From Diabrotica undecimpunctata (Eukaryota > Arthropoda > Insecta > Coleoptera > Chrysomelidae), in assembly GCF_040954645.1 (NCBI RefSeq), contig NC_092806.1, positions 162,560,328 to 162,624,327 of the forward strand: a stretch of 64,000 nucleotides of DNA. Direction: 5' to 3'. Shown piece after piece: positions 10,691 to 21,486 of this stretch (the first letter of the stretch is position 1; each line of letters starts with the position of its first letter). Made by a program: the position numbers and the translations under genes. The notes below the pieces were generated by a model. The model had not been told where the DNA came from. It was given only the letters and a program-made list of their open reading frames with translations, and searched no databases.

Positions 10691-12608
10691 TTCTTTTTAT
10701 ATAGACATGACTCTGTCTGTTTTTCAATATGCCTCCAGTAAGTTGTCATTCCATCGTTTTCGTGGTCTTCCTACCGATCGTCTTCCTATTGGGGAACTGC
10801 CTTTTGCCGTCTTTACTACTCTATTTGTTGTAATTCGGCTTGTATGATAGTTCCATTCTACTCTTCTATTTCTTACCCAGTGCTTGATGTTCCCCTCCTT
10901 GCATCTATGTCGTATATCTTAACTTCTAGCTCTGTCCGATAGTGTTTTGCTATTAATTTTTTTTTAAATGTTTTCATCTCTGCTGTTTCTAAAATTCTTT
11001 TTGTCCTCCCTGTGACAGGTCGTGTTTCTGCCGCGTATGTCATTATTCGTCTGATGACTGTTTTGTAAATTCTGCTTTTCATTTCTTTCCCAATATTTTT
11101 ACTTCTCCATCTTGTTTCATTCAGGCAACCTGCGACTCTGTTTGCTTTATTCCACTTCTCTTTCGAGCTTTCCTTAGGTAGATAATGTGATGTCTAGATA
11201 ATAATATAACTCCATCATTTGCTCTATTAACTGGCCTTCCAGCTCCAATTTATATCTTAGTAAATTTGCTGTTATAACCATGCATTTTGTCTTTTTTGGG
11301 GAAATCAACATGTTAAATTTTCTGGCCATTATATTAAATTGGTACAGCATACGTTGTAAATTATCTTCACTTTGAGAGAGTAGTAATGCGTCATCTGCAT
11401 AGAAGAATATTTTAAGTTATTTTTCTCTCATTTGGTATTGTTTATTAGTTCTTATTTTTTTAATTTTTCGTACATAATCAGGTTGAACAATAGAGGAGTC
11501 AGAGAATCTCACTGTCTTATCCCATTGTCAGCTTCAATAGGATCAGTTAATTCTTCTTCTACTTTTACTTTTATTGTGTTGTTTTGATAGATATTTTCGA
11601 TAGTTTTGATTATTTTTAAAGGTATATCTCTTGCGTATAATAAGTGGTTAACGTCCTTTAATTTGACCCGGTCAAAGCCTTCAAGGTCCACGAAACATAG
11701 ATAAGCGGGTTGTTGTATTCTAATGATTTCTCATGCGCTTGCCTCATTATAAATATAGCGTTGGTATATGATATTTCCAGCCTAAAACCTTGTTCTTCTG
11801 CACGTGTTATTTGTTATATATTATGTATTATATGCAAGTTTATTTGTTATCACTTTGGCTGATAGTGTTTAATAAATGAATTCCTCTGTAATTTTCCGGG
11901 TCCGATTTATCTCCCTTTTTGAAGAGACGTATTAGGACGCTTGATCTCCATTCTTGAAGAATTCAGTTTTGTTATATTATTTTTTGCATTAGTTTTAGTA
12001 GTGGTTTGGTCAGATCTGGTCCTCCAAAATTTAGGAGTTCGTTCAGAATTGTGTCTTCTCCTGATGCTTTTCTGTTTTTTTATTTCCTTAATGCTTCCTT
12101 TACATCTTGCTCTTCAATATTTATTTCGTCTTTTGCTTTGGTGTTAATGGTTCATTATCCTATCGTCACCTTTAGCAAATAGGGATCGAAAGTAGTTTGC
12201 CCATGTTTCCTTCTGAATGTGTTTAATTTTTATTAGTTTGTCCTCTGATCATTCTACATATTTCTTTCTGTGTTGCATCTCTTTTGAGAAGCTCTGCCAG
12301 TGTTCCCTTTTTATTTGTCTAACTAAAGTCTTCGTTTCATTTCTAATTCCTTTATAGTGGTTGTATGTCTGTTGTGTTTGTTGTGATCTGATCTTGTGAT
12401 CTTACTTTATCTCTAAACCATGGAGTTTTCTTTTTTGATAATGTTAGTGTTCGTTATTTTTCTCTTTCCAAATGGTTCTGTTACTGCGATTTGTTGTTTT
12501 TAAGTTTTTATCGATGTTATCCTTTTGTAATATTTCATTCCTAACAATCTTCTCTGATATTCTTATTTTTATTATTTTTTAATATTAAGATTGAGAATTA
12601 TAGGAATT
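10691..12608 (-). pseudogene. LINE RT pseudogene, family A (RTE/CR1-like), main body
   Basis: On the minus strand, from 12600 downward, I read a Lys-rich EN-RT linker (TPWFRDKVRSQDHK), then RT. The RT includes a YRGIHLLN-type box, a DLEGFDRV palm-A relic near 11690, an ADNGIRQGD-like box, an intact FFYADDALLL catalytic YADD region near 11400, and SPKKTKCMVITANL. The C-terminal part (11082-10873) has the VIRRIMTYAAETRPVT block, then a GRPxKRWND-like tail and an AGAAGAAG tract near 10690. Many frameshifts. Same family as 59780-60545. Its endonuclease start lies at 14090-14290, separated by an inserted LINE. Confidence 0.85.
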
Positions 12609-12622
12609 AATACAGCGAAGAA
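12609..12622. repeat. 14-bp target-site duplication, left copy
   Basis: AATACAGCGAAGAA is repeated exactly at 14064-14077 and flanks the plus-strand LINE. The right copy follows directly after the LINE's GAA-rich tail, as expected of target-primed insertion. Confidence 0.75.
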
Positions 12623-14063
12623 GTAACTATGGTCATTAAGCGGATTAAAGATGGGAAATCAACAGGACCTGATGAGTTGTATAGTGAAATTTTAAAGCTA
12701 TTAGAGGCACACCAAATCACAGCTCTTACAAAGCTATTCAACAACATCTACGAGACTGGTTACTTACCAAAAGGCTGGCTACTATCAATATTCATTTCAC
12801 TTCCTAAAAAAGCCAACGCTAGAAAATGTGAAGAACATAGATTAATTAGATTGATGAGCCATGTACTTAAAGTACTCCTTACTATCATTCACTCGCGCAT
12901 ATACACCAAATTACACAACCCCTGAGTGAAGTTCAATTTGGATTCAGAGCAGGACTCGGAACGAGGGAAGCACCTTTTAGTTTGCAAGTTCTAATACAGA
13001 GAGCCAAGGATGTCAACTGCGATGTGTATTCATATTTCATTAATTTCGAGAAGGCATTTAATAAAGTCCCACATGGGAAACTAATCGATATCCTAAAAAC
13101 ATAAGGATTCGATGGTAGGATAAGACTTATCTCAAACTTATATCTCCACCAAAAAAAACAACAGTACGATTAGAAAATGAACTGTCCAAGATGACAGAGG
13201 AGTTAGACATGGTTGCATATTGTCACCGACATTATTTAACATATACTCTAAAAACATCTTTAGAGAGGCCTTGGACGAATCAGAAGATGGGATTGCTGTA
13301 AATGGCCAAGGTATAAAGAACATTAGATATTCAAACGATATAGTGTTGCTGGTAGATAGTGCGCAGGGGCTTCAAAGGATGATTGATAACGTTGTAGAAG
13401 CATGTAACAAATACGGCCTAAAACTAAATTACAAGAAGACAAAAATAATGATCATTAGTAAGAACACCGGCATAAATGCCCAAATTACAATTAACGATAC
13501 ACCGTTAGAAAGAGTGGAAAAAATATGTTATTTGGGCTGCAATATTAAGGATATTTGGGATCACAGCTAAATAAAAACTCGTATTGAAAAAGCCAGAAGC
13601 TCTTTCAACAGCCTTAGGAAGATTATCTGCAACTTATCTTTAAGTATCAATGTACGCATAAGAATTCTTAGATGTTACGTCTCTAGTGTCCTCCTCTATG
13701 GAGTAGAAAGCTGAAGCCTTACAGAAGATGCCATAAAACTATTGGAGGCATTTGAAATGTGGTGCTAGTAATGTATGTTGAGGGTCTAATATATACACCA
13801 CACAAATAACATAACTATTCTCCAGAGGCTAAGAAAAGACAAAGAAATTATTAACACCATAAAGAACAGAAAATTGGCTTACTTCCGCTACATCATGCGT
13901 AATGATAAATACCGACTTCTACAGTTGATTCTACAGGGCAAGATTGAGGGTGTAAGAAAGGCCCTGGACGTAGACGTATATCCTGGCTGGCCAATCGTAG
14001 AAAATGGACTGGTCTAACGTCAACTGATCTATTTCGAGCTGTTGTGAATAGAAAAAGAAGAAG
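12623..14063 (+). mobile_element. 5'-truncated plus-strand LINE inserted into the minus-strand LINE
   Basis: Starts in the fingers of RT (MVIKRIKDGKSTGPDEL), then VQFGFRAGLGTREA and NFEKAFNKVP (palm A, Asp of FxDxxKAF replaced by Asn). A frameshift near 13150 is followed by RGVRHGCILSPTLFN (palm B) and IKNIRYSNDIVLL, where the YADD box reads YSND, so one catalytic Asp is lost. Then come YGLKLNYKKTKIMI, YVSSVLLYGVES and an ILQGKIEG tail. It ends in GAAAAAGAAGAAG just before the 14-bp TSD. The 5' truncation and TSD are typical of LINE retrotransposition. Coding lesions show it is old or inserted defective. Confidence 0.85.
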
Positions 14064-14077
14064 AATACAGCGAAGAA
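14064..14077. repeat. 14-bp target-site duplication, right copy
   Basis: Second exact copy of AATACAGCGAAGAA, immediately after the GAA-rich tail of the inserted LINE. Confidence 0.75.
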
Positions 14078-14089
14078 TATAACATGGTT

Positions 14090-14290
14090 TTTCACATGTG
14101 AAACATTTAACAGCACCTCCTGTAAAGCAATGACGTCTGCTTTGGCTTTATGCAATTTCCTGTATGAGTAGAGCTGAAACTCTAGGTTGATAGAGACTTC
14201 TTACATTCCACACGCAAATTTCAAAATCATTGTCCTTATTTCATTAGTGGGTTTTTCGTAGGGTTTCGTTCCAAGTTTTTGCTTTGCATT
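14090..14290 (-). pseudogene. Endonuclease N-terminus, probably of the split family A LINE
   Basis: The minus strand encodes FEICVWNVRSLYQPRVSALL and then KLHKAKADVIALQEV, with a frame change. These are the WNVRSL and ALQEV boxes of APE-type LINE endonucleases; Asn and Glu are metal-site residues. Position and orientation fit the 5' part of the minus-strand LINE at 10.7-12.6 kb, separated from it by the plus-strand insertion. The central endonuclease boxes are missing, so the host copy was already deleted or strongly decayed. Confidence 0.7.
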
Positions 14291-14810
14291 CTACGTTTTT
14301 ACTCTAATTTTAATTTAGTAAATATATATATCTATTCGCCATTGATACTTTGATTAGATCCGCCATTAGATTTGACAGTTTCATCTTGCTTCAGTGGTTT
14401 TCAATGTCAAATCGCCTAAAAGGGGCGAAATGGACTATAAAAAATACTTTTGAGAAACTGGAGTACAGGAGTTACAGGAGTTTTTATGGCAATAAACAGT
14501 GATTTGTTTTTTTTAAGAACAAATAAAATTTGCTTCTATTAAACCATTATTTCATTCAATAACTGTCAAAATTTTAAAATAAATCCCAACTAAAATTTTA
14601 ATAAAACTACATTTTGCACAATTTGAAACAATACTATTCACATTTAAATATAATACAATTCTAAATGATACATTTTCGCTCAACCATAAAAATAATCGTG
14701 TAAAAAGTGGCATCCGAAAAATCCAAGCAAAACCCTCTACACCAAGGTTACACAACTTATTTGTATCAAACTCAAGTCTATAGAGCTTAAGCGAAACGTT
14801 CATAATGGTC
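14291..14810. other. No gene supported
   Basis: An 89-codon minus ORF (14552-14821) has no recognised motif and would be 3' UTR if the upstream exon call is right. A 9-bp hairpin (GATTTGACA/TGTCAAATC) lies near 14366-14412. Confidence 0.45.
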
Positions 14811-15028
14811 TTAATAGCCATGTGGAAAGGCTCTATGTAATTTGTGGGTACACATCTTATTCAGTAACCATTTGACAGGCGTCAATTGAACAATGGTCGA
14901 TGCTGGAGGCAGTTGATAAGCTTTCAATGCTACTAACACACGCTTGCCCGGGGATGATTGTTGTATTTCTTTAACCGTCTGATAATCTTTTACAGATTCG
15001 GGACCACCGTCGATGATAAAAAGGGCAA
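14811..15028 (-). CDS. Candidate last coding exon of an unidentified gene
   Basis: A minus-strand open stretch of about 72 codons with no internal Met start. It begins after a plausible splice acceptor (TTATATACAG) and reads ALFIIDGGPESVKDY, then a mixed, non-repetitive protein-like sequence ending HRAFPHGY and TAA at 14811-14813. Amino-acid composition is balanced, unlike neighbouring chance ORFs, and it has no LINE or transposase motif. A stop lies just upstream in frame, which fits an intron-exon boundary. I do not recognise the protein. It could be a host exon or an unfamiliar element. No further exons were found nearby. Confidence 0.35.
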
Positions 15029-15849
15029 CTGTATATAATGTGGTATTATGGGGAATTTACTAGCAAATAACTACTGAGAAATATTTTTTTTAGAACAAAA
15101 AGAATGTTTTAAGTTTGATGTTCTAATTTAAATTATTCAATTTGTTGTGCCATGATATCATTTTCATTGCACACAAAATCGTTCGGAAACTGTTTTCTTG
15201 TTACAACATAAATATTTTTATATGGAATTAAACCAAAATTGATTTTGATGAGAATAATCGATTTCCAGCACACAATTGGCAATGGACAGCAATAAATATT
15301 TGACAGTTGATTTACTTGTTTAAAGAGGCAATTAAATATATTTTTCAACCAAATGTTTGTTTGTAAAAATGAATTATTGTTATGTACTCTTTGTAGTGTA
15401 TTGTCCTCTTTACTTGTATACAAAACTTAACTGTAATGTAGCCCTACGCAAAATAAATAAATGTTTAAATCATCCCTATTTGGGGCATGTATTTGCTTAT
15501 AGGCCTGTAATTCCTCATATTTAAAGAGTATGAATCAAAAACTGCGTGACATGTTTGATTTGTATACAAACTGAAATTTTATAGGGAGCTAATTTTTTAT
15601 TTACTTTTTAACGAGCGTTGGCTGCAATATTTGACTTTTTTTAGGCCCGCTTCCAAAGTAATTGGATTCTCTTGTAAATCTGTCTACCCATGTCTCGAAA
15701 TCTCCGTCCATTTCGAACAGTTTTATGAATGAAATTTCCTCCATTCACGTATTAGGACACAATCCAAAACAAATATTTATTCAAATATTCTGAAAATATT
15801 TAAGATATCCGGCAAATATCTCGAAATTTTTGTGGGCTAATCATCACTT
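15029..15849. other. No gene supported
   Basis: Short ORFs only. Sequence is mostly AT-rich without recognised repeats. Confidence 0.5.
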
Positions 15850-15991
15850 GACCAGATGCAGGGGTTCGGTGTTTACCTCTCTGGTTAATAGGGCATATAA
15901 AACCCTATTGTCGAGAGGCACCCCTCGCTTTGGGTGGTCTTTGGCCACTTTGCCAAATACTTCTGAGGATTTGGGTTATTCTCATTTTTTT
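15850..15991 (+). ncRNA. Candidate structured RNA (multi-hairpin, T-run at 3' end)
   Basis: Nested perfect stems are visible. AGGGGT 15860-15865 pairs with ACCCCT 15920-15925, CCTCTC 15876-15881 with GAGAGG 15913-15918, and AATAGGG 15887-15893 with CCCTATT 15903-15909. A separate hairpin, TTTGGC 15940-15945 with GCCAAA 15952-15957, follows. ACCAGA 15851-15856 could alternatively pair with TCTGGT 15880-15885. A run of seven T (15985-15991) would suit Pol III termination on the plus strand, and GGTTCGG resembles a B box. The block is more GC-rich than its surroundings. It matches no RNA family I know. Against an RNA: both strands have open frames here, and the minus-strand one of about 43 codons looks protein-like. 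Confidence 0.35.
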
Positions 15992-16439
15992 ACTCTCACA
16001 ATGGATTTTTTATGGTATTACGGAATATCTAAGAAATTGGGTAAGACAATTTTATACACCATATAAAATGTTTCCAAAGAATAATTTGCTAGAATGGGTA
16101 CATATTTTAAACAATAAAAGGGAGCAATATTGTCGATAATTTTTGATTTCGTAAGATAATTATTCTGTGATTGATAAAATGCGTTAGACTTTCACGGCCA
16201 TCGTCTAACTTGTTAAACTGACAGTTTCAGCGTACAAGCAAAGCATTAACATCTCCAGAAGATGCCAACCACTAGTGTTTGCGAAACTTTGACAACTTAC
16301 TAATCTCAGAAGGCAACGAACGGCCTAACAGCCCGAACAAAAAGTTTAACAAATTCTGTGATTGTTATTATTATTATATTATTTCAACAAAATCAATCGC
16401 AAATTGACTATTTCACGACAAGAAAAGTATATACATATA
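15992..16439. other. No gene supported
   Basis: Short ORFs without recognised motifs between the structured block and the LINE/Tc1 composite. Confidence 0.45.
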
Positions 16440-16550
16440 CGAGAATACGAGATATACGAAAAGTAGCAGGCCCAGATTGGATAAACGTAGAATTAATAAA
16501 AAATGGAGGCTTAATACTAGAATTTTTGGTTTTTTCGTATTAAGAAATAG
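16440..16550 (+). pseudogene. LINE RT N-terminal scrap
   Basis: Encodes IRKVAGPDWINVELIKNGG, matching the LRNRKSPGPDGINVELLK fingers box of RTE/CR1-like RTs. Only about 35 codons remain before it passes into Tc1-like sequence. Confidence 0.6.
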
Positions 16551-16554
16551 ACAT

Positions 16555-16745
16555 TTAACTTCAATTGAGCTGTCAAATTGCCCGAATGAAGTTCGAAATG
16601 TTGATGTAAGTAGTTGGACAGTTCGACGACGACTTCATCCAGCATATTTATTATCTAGAAGACCAGCCCTACGTCCTTAGCTATCCGTGGAATACTGCAG
16701 AGGTCGACTTGCTTTAGCAAGGGAATAAGATTATTGGAATTACTT
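16555..16745 (+). pseudogene. Tc1-like transposase, N-terminal part
   Basis: Encodes TSIELSNCPNEVRNVDVSSW, then a TVRRRLHPAYLLSRRPALRP block: the second helix-turn-helix and linker of Tc1-like transposases. A GRLALARE motif follows. The frame is interrupted at about 16746 by a LINE 3' end and resumes at 17013 with the first catalytic Asp. Confidence 0.75.
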
Positions 16746-17012
16746 AAATTGAAGTTCATTAAAACATAGATGGGCCGGACACATAATACGAATGCCTGAC
16801 AACGTGATTGCTAAAAAGCTAACGACATGAACGCCTATAGGAAGAAGAAGCAGGGCCGACCGCGAATTAGATGGTTAGATGGAGTTGAGACCGACTTAGG
16901 GATACTAGAGATCAGAAGATGGCAATGCCAGAAACCGAATAGAAAGGCGACTAATCTTAAAGCAGGCCATGATCCTCAGAGGCTTTGTCGAGCCAAGATG
17001 ATGATGATAACA
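16746..17012 (+). mobile_element. LINE 3' end inserted in the Tc1-like element
   Basis: Encodes LKHRWAGHIIRMPDNVIAKK, then GRPRIRWLDGVETDLGI and a tail ending RAKMMMIT, with an (ATG)n tract at 16998-17010. This is the C-terminal signature of RTE/CR1-like RT ORFs plus its short-repeat tail. The 5' truncation to under 300 bp is typical. I could not identify an exact target-site duplication. Confidence 0.75.
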
Positions 17013-17350
17013 ATGTTTTGTTCTGTGATGAGTCCAGGTATTGCTTGAGGTCACCAGAAGGTATCGAAAGAATCTGGAGAAGACAAGAATAATGCCTAAT
17101 GCGATTTTGCCGATAGAATAACCTATCGAGGAGACTCAGTTATGGTTTGAGCTGGTATAAGCCCGTAATGACTTGGTTCGTGTGGATGGAGGTTCTATGA
17201 CAGGAGCAACGTACATAAAAAACCAGTTTAGATGAGAATGTGGTACCTTTTACGCCATTCATAGGACCTAATTTTATTTTTATGGACGATAACGTACGTC
17301 CCCACCGTGTTAGAATCGGCAATGAATACTTCAATCGAACTATATTTTTT
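17013..17350 (+). pseudogene. Tc1-like transposase, catalytic part
   Basis: Resumes with NVLFCDESRYCLRSPEGIE (first catalytic Asp in CDES) and a frame-shifted VMVWAGIS-like segment. DLVRVDGGSMTGATYI-type sequence follows, then FIFMDDNVRPHRVRI with the second Asp. The third catalytic acid region (SPDLNPIEHVW) is absent because the copy ends near 17350. Several stops. With 16555-16745 it forms one transposase gene split by a LINE. Confidence 0.8.
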
Positions 17351-17455
17351 TTCTTTTCCTTAGGCCAAAATCTCTAATGAATTTACCGATTTTCCCTATA
17401 CCAATTTTCAAAGAATACAGTCAGCCGAAATGCCATTTTTAAGGAAAACAAAAGG

Positions 17456-17725
17456 ATGCACATTGAGAGACCAAATCAGAAACCAAAATATATAAGGGCC
17501 GAATTAACTATATTCTCGATGAATATGAGATTACAACAAAATACGTTAAAATGCAGAGAACACATTAAAAGAATTAAGCAAGATAGAGTGGTAAGGCAGG
17601 TTGTAAAATATCAACAACGCGGAAGAAGATACGTGGAACGGCCCGAAGAAGATGGTAAGGCTGAGGACGGAACAGACCTCATCCTTGAAGTCAACAAGAA
17701 AAAGAAGATAGAAGAAAATTGGTCA
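17456..17725 (+). pseudogene. LINE RT C-terminal tail with GAA-rich 3' end
   Basis: Encodes IFSMNMRLQQNTLKCREHIK and then RRYVERPEEDGKAEDGTDLI, a slightly altered form of the WREHIxRM...GRRxxGRPRKRW tail of jockey/CR1-type LINEs. It ends in a Lys run from an AAGAAAAAGAAG tract, the element tail. The open frame continues to 18022, but the later part is unrelated flanking sequence. Confidence 0.65.
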
Positions 17726-20140
17726 AGAAATATTACACACAGAAACACAGAAAACCAAAACCAAGTCTTCTTCACTCCTTTTCTGGCCCTACACTCCATT
17801 ATCAACCTTGTTCTGTTCAAGAATTTTCTTTTAGTATCGCTTCTGTTATCGTTTTTTGACCATCCTGGTTTGATATTTTCCATCGGTTGCCGCTACTGTG
17901 TTACTCTTGTCAAGGCTGTTTTTTCTGTTCGCATTGAATGGTCTAATCTTCTTATAGACTATATATATTTGGTTCAATTTAAATATCGCACTCAATGCAA
18001 CACCTTTCTTTCTATATCATAGTATTTCCTCATAGTTTTTTTAATAAAGTAAAATCAATTAGAAATAGATAAAAGACAACAACAAAAAACTTGGAATGCT
18101 GTAGTTTCTAATAAACAACAAAAATATAATGCTCAAAACTAGTATTTACTAATAAACCAGGCGGAATCTGTTTTGGGTTGGGTAAAATGTATATGATCAT
18201 TTTTTGAAGTGAATACTTCTTATCGCTCGGTAGGATGTTTTGCACGGCTCCGAAATCCTATTTAGCGTGACTCGAAAAATCGAGACGGGTGTAGTAACGT
18301 TGTGGTATACAAATTTAATATAATACCAAAGCTTCTATACTGGCGTTGTAATACTGTTTTTTCTATAGTAAAATGCTAGGACACGGAATTAGCGCAATAA
18401 GATGGGGTCGTCACATGTAGCGTCATAGAATCGCGGTTCTTGACATCAATTCTTACCGTACCGCCTACTGTTCTATTTTTTAACGGTTTTTGCCAACTTA
18501 TCAATAATAATATTTTTTTACTTTGCAACAGATTCTGTCGGTAGGAAGTTTAATTGGAAAACTTTTTTGTCTTACAAATTTTTTCTAAAATGTATAGCTG
18601 CTGAGATATAACAACGAAACAAAAAAATTTAGCCCACCTTTTAAAGTGCCCACATAGTGAAATTATCAGATCCAATAATATTTAGAAGCGATTAAAGGAA
18701 AAAAAAGAATTAATTACAATTATGAGGGTATATTAGAAAGATACCGCTTGGTGGGTTATTTTTATAAAATGCCTGTTAGTTAGTCTAACATAAATTTTTA
18801 AATATCTTCTTTTAGGCATTTATGTACAGCTTTATTCCTATTACATATATACTATATTTACTAGTATTACATAGAAATGTGTATTATTCGCATATAAATA
18901 AACAGGTACATATTGACTTTGCCTAAATGTACATTAATAAATAAACTCGCCAATATCCACAGATACAGATCCTCTCCGTATTATTCCAGTCGATTTTTGT
19001 CTGAATATTGTATCAAATAATTCAGAGAAAGCAGATTCGGAATTAATAAAACATCAGGAATCAAACGGTTGTGATAACAGTCCATAATAGAATGCAGATA
19101 GAGTAGAATGGAATCGACCGGATCGGCATAGCAATGAGATCAAAAGCTTTCATTATCATATCAAAGTGAGCTGTGAAATTCGGGATGAGTAAAATGCATT
19201 GTTATGGAGATGTGGCCATATTATCGGTCCGCACCACCACGCAGAATACTTTGTGTTCCTATACCTCGCGGTAATTGCTTTTTCCGATTATACGGGGTGT
19301 TTATAATTATCCGTGAATGTTGATAAACTATCAACGCGTTTTATGCGCATGATCTATAATACCTCAGATTAATTATTACACCATTATTATACTGCATAGG
19401 TGTCTTTATAAATCATGATACTATTGGCATTAACAAAATCCTAATTTAAGTCCTACTTATTTTCGATTTGTTTCAGCAGAAGGGTTCTGGTCCCATAAAA
19501 AATATTTTTGCACCCCATTTGGTTAAATATTTAGTGTAGGAAAATCTATATCTAGAGAGGCAAACACGTGTATTTCCTCTATTTTACTCATTGACTACTT
19601 AATTTAAAGGTTATACAATGCTATTTAATACTATTATGGAATAAATACTAAACACATGCCTAAAAACTTACCACTTGTGGGCCAATCCAAGGCAGGAATG
19701 AAGCAATACATGGTGGACTATGCTTTGGAGCTAGAAATAAAGCTGGAAATGATATGCTTGAAATGTTTTCAAAAAAGAGAAACTAATTGAATGAGTTTTT
19801 TTCAGATGTTTGGTAAGCAAAAATGTCAAATTCAGAAGGGTAATAGCTTACATAGAAAGTAGTGCCATCAGTAGTTATATAGAACAATGTTATTCTAACT
19901 CTCTCATTTTAAGAGTGTGGAAATCACATTCAGATGGCAGTGTACGGATATAGGATAACAGCGTTGCCAATTCTATTGCCAATATAAATTTTGCTCCTTT
20001 TGTAAAGTACGTAGGGCTAAATTCAGGGTAGACTAAGAGATGTTTGGGTAAGTTACAATTTTTAATAGAATATTCGTGAATGAAATAGTACATAGTTACC
20101 TCTAGTGAACACTTATTAATAAATATTTAATAAAAGTGGT
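17726..20140. other. No gene supported; includes a higher-complexity unique stretch
   Basis: No ORF with a recognised domain. 18960-19330 looks less AT-rich and non-repetitive (for example ATCAAAGTGAGCTGTGAAAT) and could be regulatory, but nothing proves it. At 19924-19940, TCACATTCAGATGGCAG recurs inverted near 28294-28312, hinting at a small dispersed repeat. Confidence 0.4.
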
Positions 20141-21120
20141 TTAAGAGAATACCCCAGAAATACAATTTTCATTTTCATAACATAGTTCTTCTTTCGAGTC
20201 ATCGTTTAATGAAATTGTAATAGGTTCAATGTAATCTTGCATGTTATCTCCTGCCCAAAAATTATTCTCCCATTCTATATCATAGTCGAGGTAATTTTTA
20301 CAATGTCCATTGTTCTGTACTTTATCATAACCTTCATAAATCAATGTTTTAACGGCGTTTTGTTTGAAACTTGAATTCCGAGAGGACACGTACCGTTTCA
20401 CTTTATTCCACACCATTTCTATTAGGTTCAGTTCATTCATTAAGATGTGGACATCTACGCGGTATTGTTCGTCACTGTGATTCCTGTACTTTTCAACATT
20501 ACAAACAATTTTGTATTTGTCATAAATATTTTTAAATGCATGATCAGTTTCCAAAAGTTCTTTTTTTAAATAATATTCTTCAAAACAAATATCCTTTTCA
20601 TAAAGCCATTCCTTAATTTGACGTTTTACCTAATATTGTTTGGGTAAACGTTTGAATTTATAGATTACAATCACATTCTTTTTATTTTTTGGGAGATTCG
20701 GATATGTCTTCAAACCGTTTCTCAATTGGCATTTCTCATTTTGGCAAGAAAAAAACAAATCTTGGTCCTTTTCCGCTCGGAGTTTTTAAATCTGTGTTAA
20801 GTCCATTTATGAAAGCCTTTCGTCTATTTTTTATTGTTGTATCTTGTCATACTTGTCCATTGGTAGTTCCAATATTAACCCATGATTTGTCTATATAAAT
20901 GATATTGGCTCCTTAATTCCCCAGTGTCTTTATTTCCCTGAGAAATTGGCGTCTCCAAACAGCTACTTCTTGTTTTCGAATAACCCTTTCTTTTTCTCTT
21001 ATGGAAGTTACGAGTGGCCTATTTTCACTTTACTTTCATCTTCTATATCGGAATATCGTCCGTTCAGAGATTCTAGTCATAGCAGAAACTTCCCTCACAC
21101 TGTAATCATTGTTACGACAA
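20141..21120 (-). pseudogene. DDE-superfamily transposase pseudogene (Tc1/mariner-like), nearly full length
   Basis: On the minus strand from 21110 I read VREVSAMTRISERTIFRYRR, a helix-turn-helix, then IIYIDKSWVN (family consensus YxDETWVN, first catalytic Asp). KNRRKAFINGL and PSGKGPR follow, then a degraded VIVMDNASYHS region near 20670. The long open end (20554-20141, 137 codons) holds HILMNELNLIEMVWNKVKRY (third acid region) and an acidic C-terminus with DYIEPITISL. Stops break the N-terminal half. Same broad family as 3.0 and 54.7 kb but more diverged. The foldback at 21.24 kb lies just upstream of its start. Confidence 0.75.
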
Positions 21121-21240
21121 ATAGTTAAAAATATTTAACATTTTTTGGCATCCACTATTTAAAAAATTACCGTTTTTGAATTTTATTTCACTTGCGATCA
21201 TTTTGACATTCACACGACACAAACGTCTGAGATCAACTAA

Positions 21241-21405
21241 AATATCCTTTTAATGACCCAAAATTTTATCTACCTGAATTTACAATTGCAGACATGAAAG
21301 AATAATTTTGAATTTATAATTATATTTTCTTAATTCTACATTATTTTTTAATGTCTGCAATTGTAAATTCAGGCAGAGAAAGTTTGGTGTCATTAAAAGG
21401 ATATT
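21241..21405. repeat. Foldback / MITE-like inverted repeat
   Basis: Left arm 21241-21294 (starts AATATCCTTTTAATGAC) and right arm 21350-21405 are near-perfect inverted copies of about 55 bp around a 55-bp AT-rich spacer. Both arms contain CTGAATTTACAATTGCAGAC. No coding capacity. A non-autonomous DNA element is likely. I could not define a target-site duplication. Confidence 0.8.
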
Positions 21406-21481
21406 AAGACCAAAAAGGGATTATACAAATAATTATTTAATTTTCACGAATTGCAAACAATTTTGAACAAAAGTTATAAAA

Positions 21482-21486
21482 CCGAA
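21482..21486. repeat. 5-bp TSD of the BEL/Pao element, left
   Basis: CCGAA directly precedes the 5' LTR and is repeated directly after the 3' LTR at 28057-28061. Confidence 0.85.

Noticed and set aside
15830..16139. Two overlapping plus ORFs (78 and 69 codons)
   Set aside because: No domain match and they share the hairpin-rich block; kept only as an alternative to the structured RNA call.
17727..18022. C-terminal half of the 188-codon ORF starting at 17456
   Set aside because: Follows the GAA tail of a LINE; the later part is unrelated hydrophobic read-through of flank.
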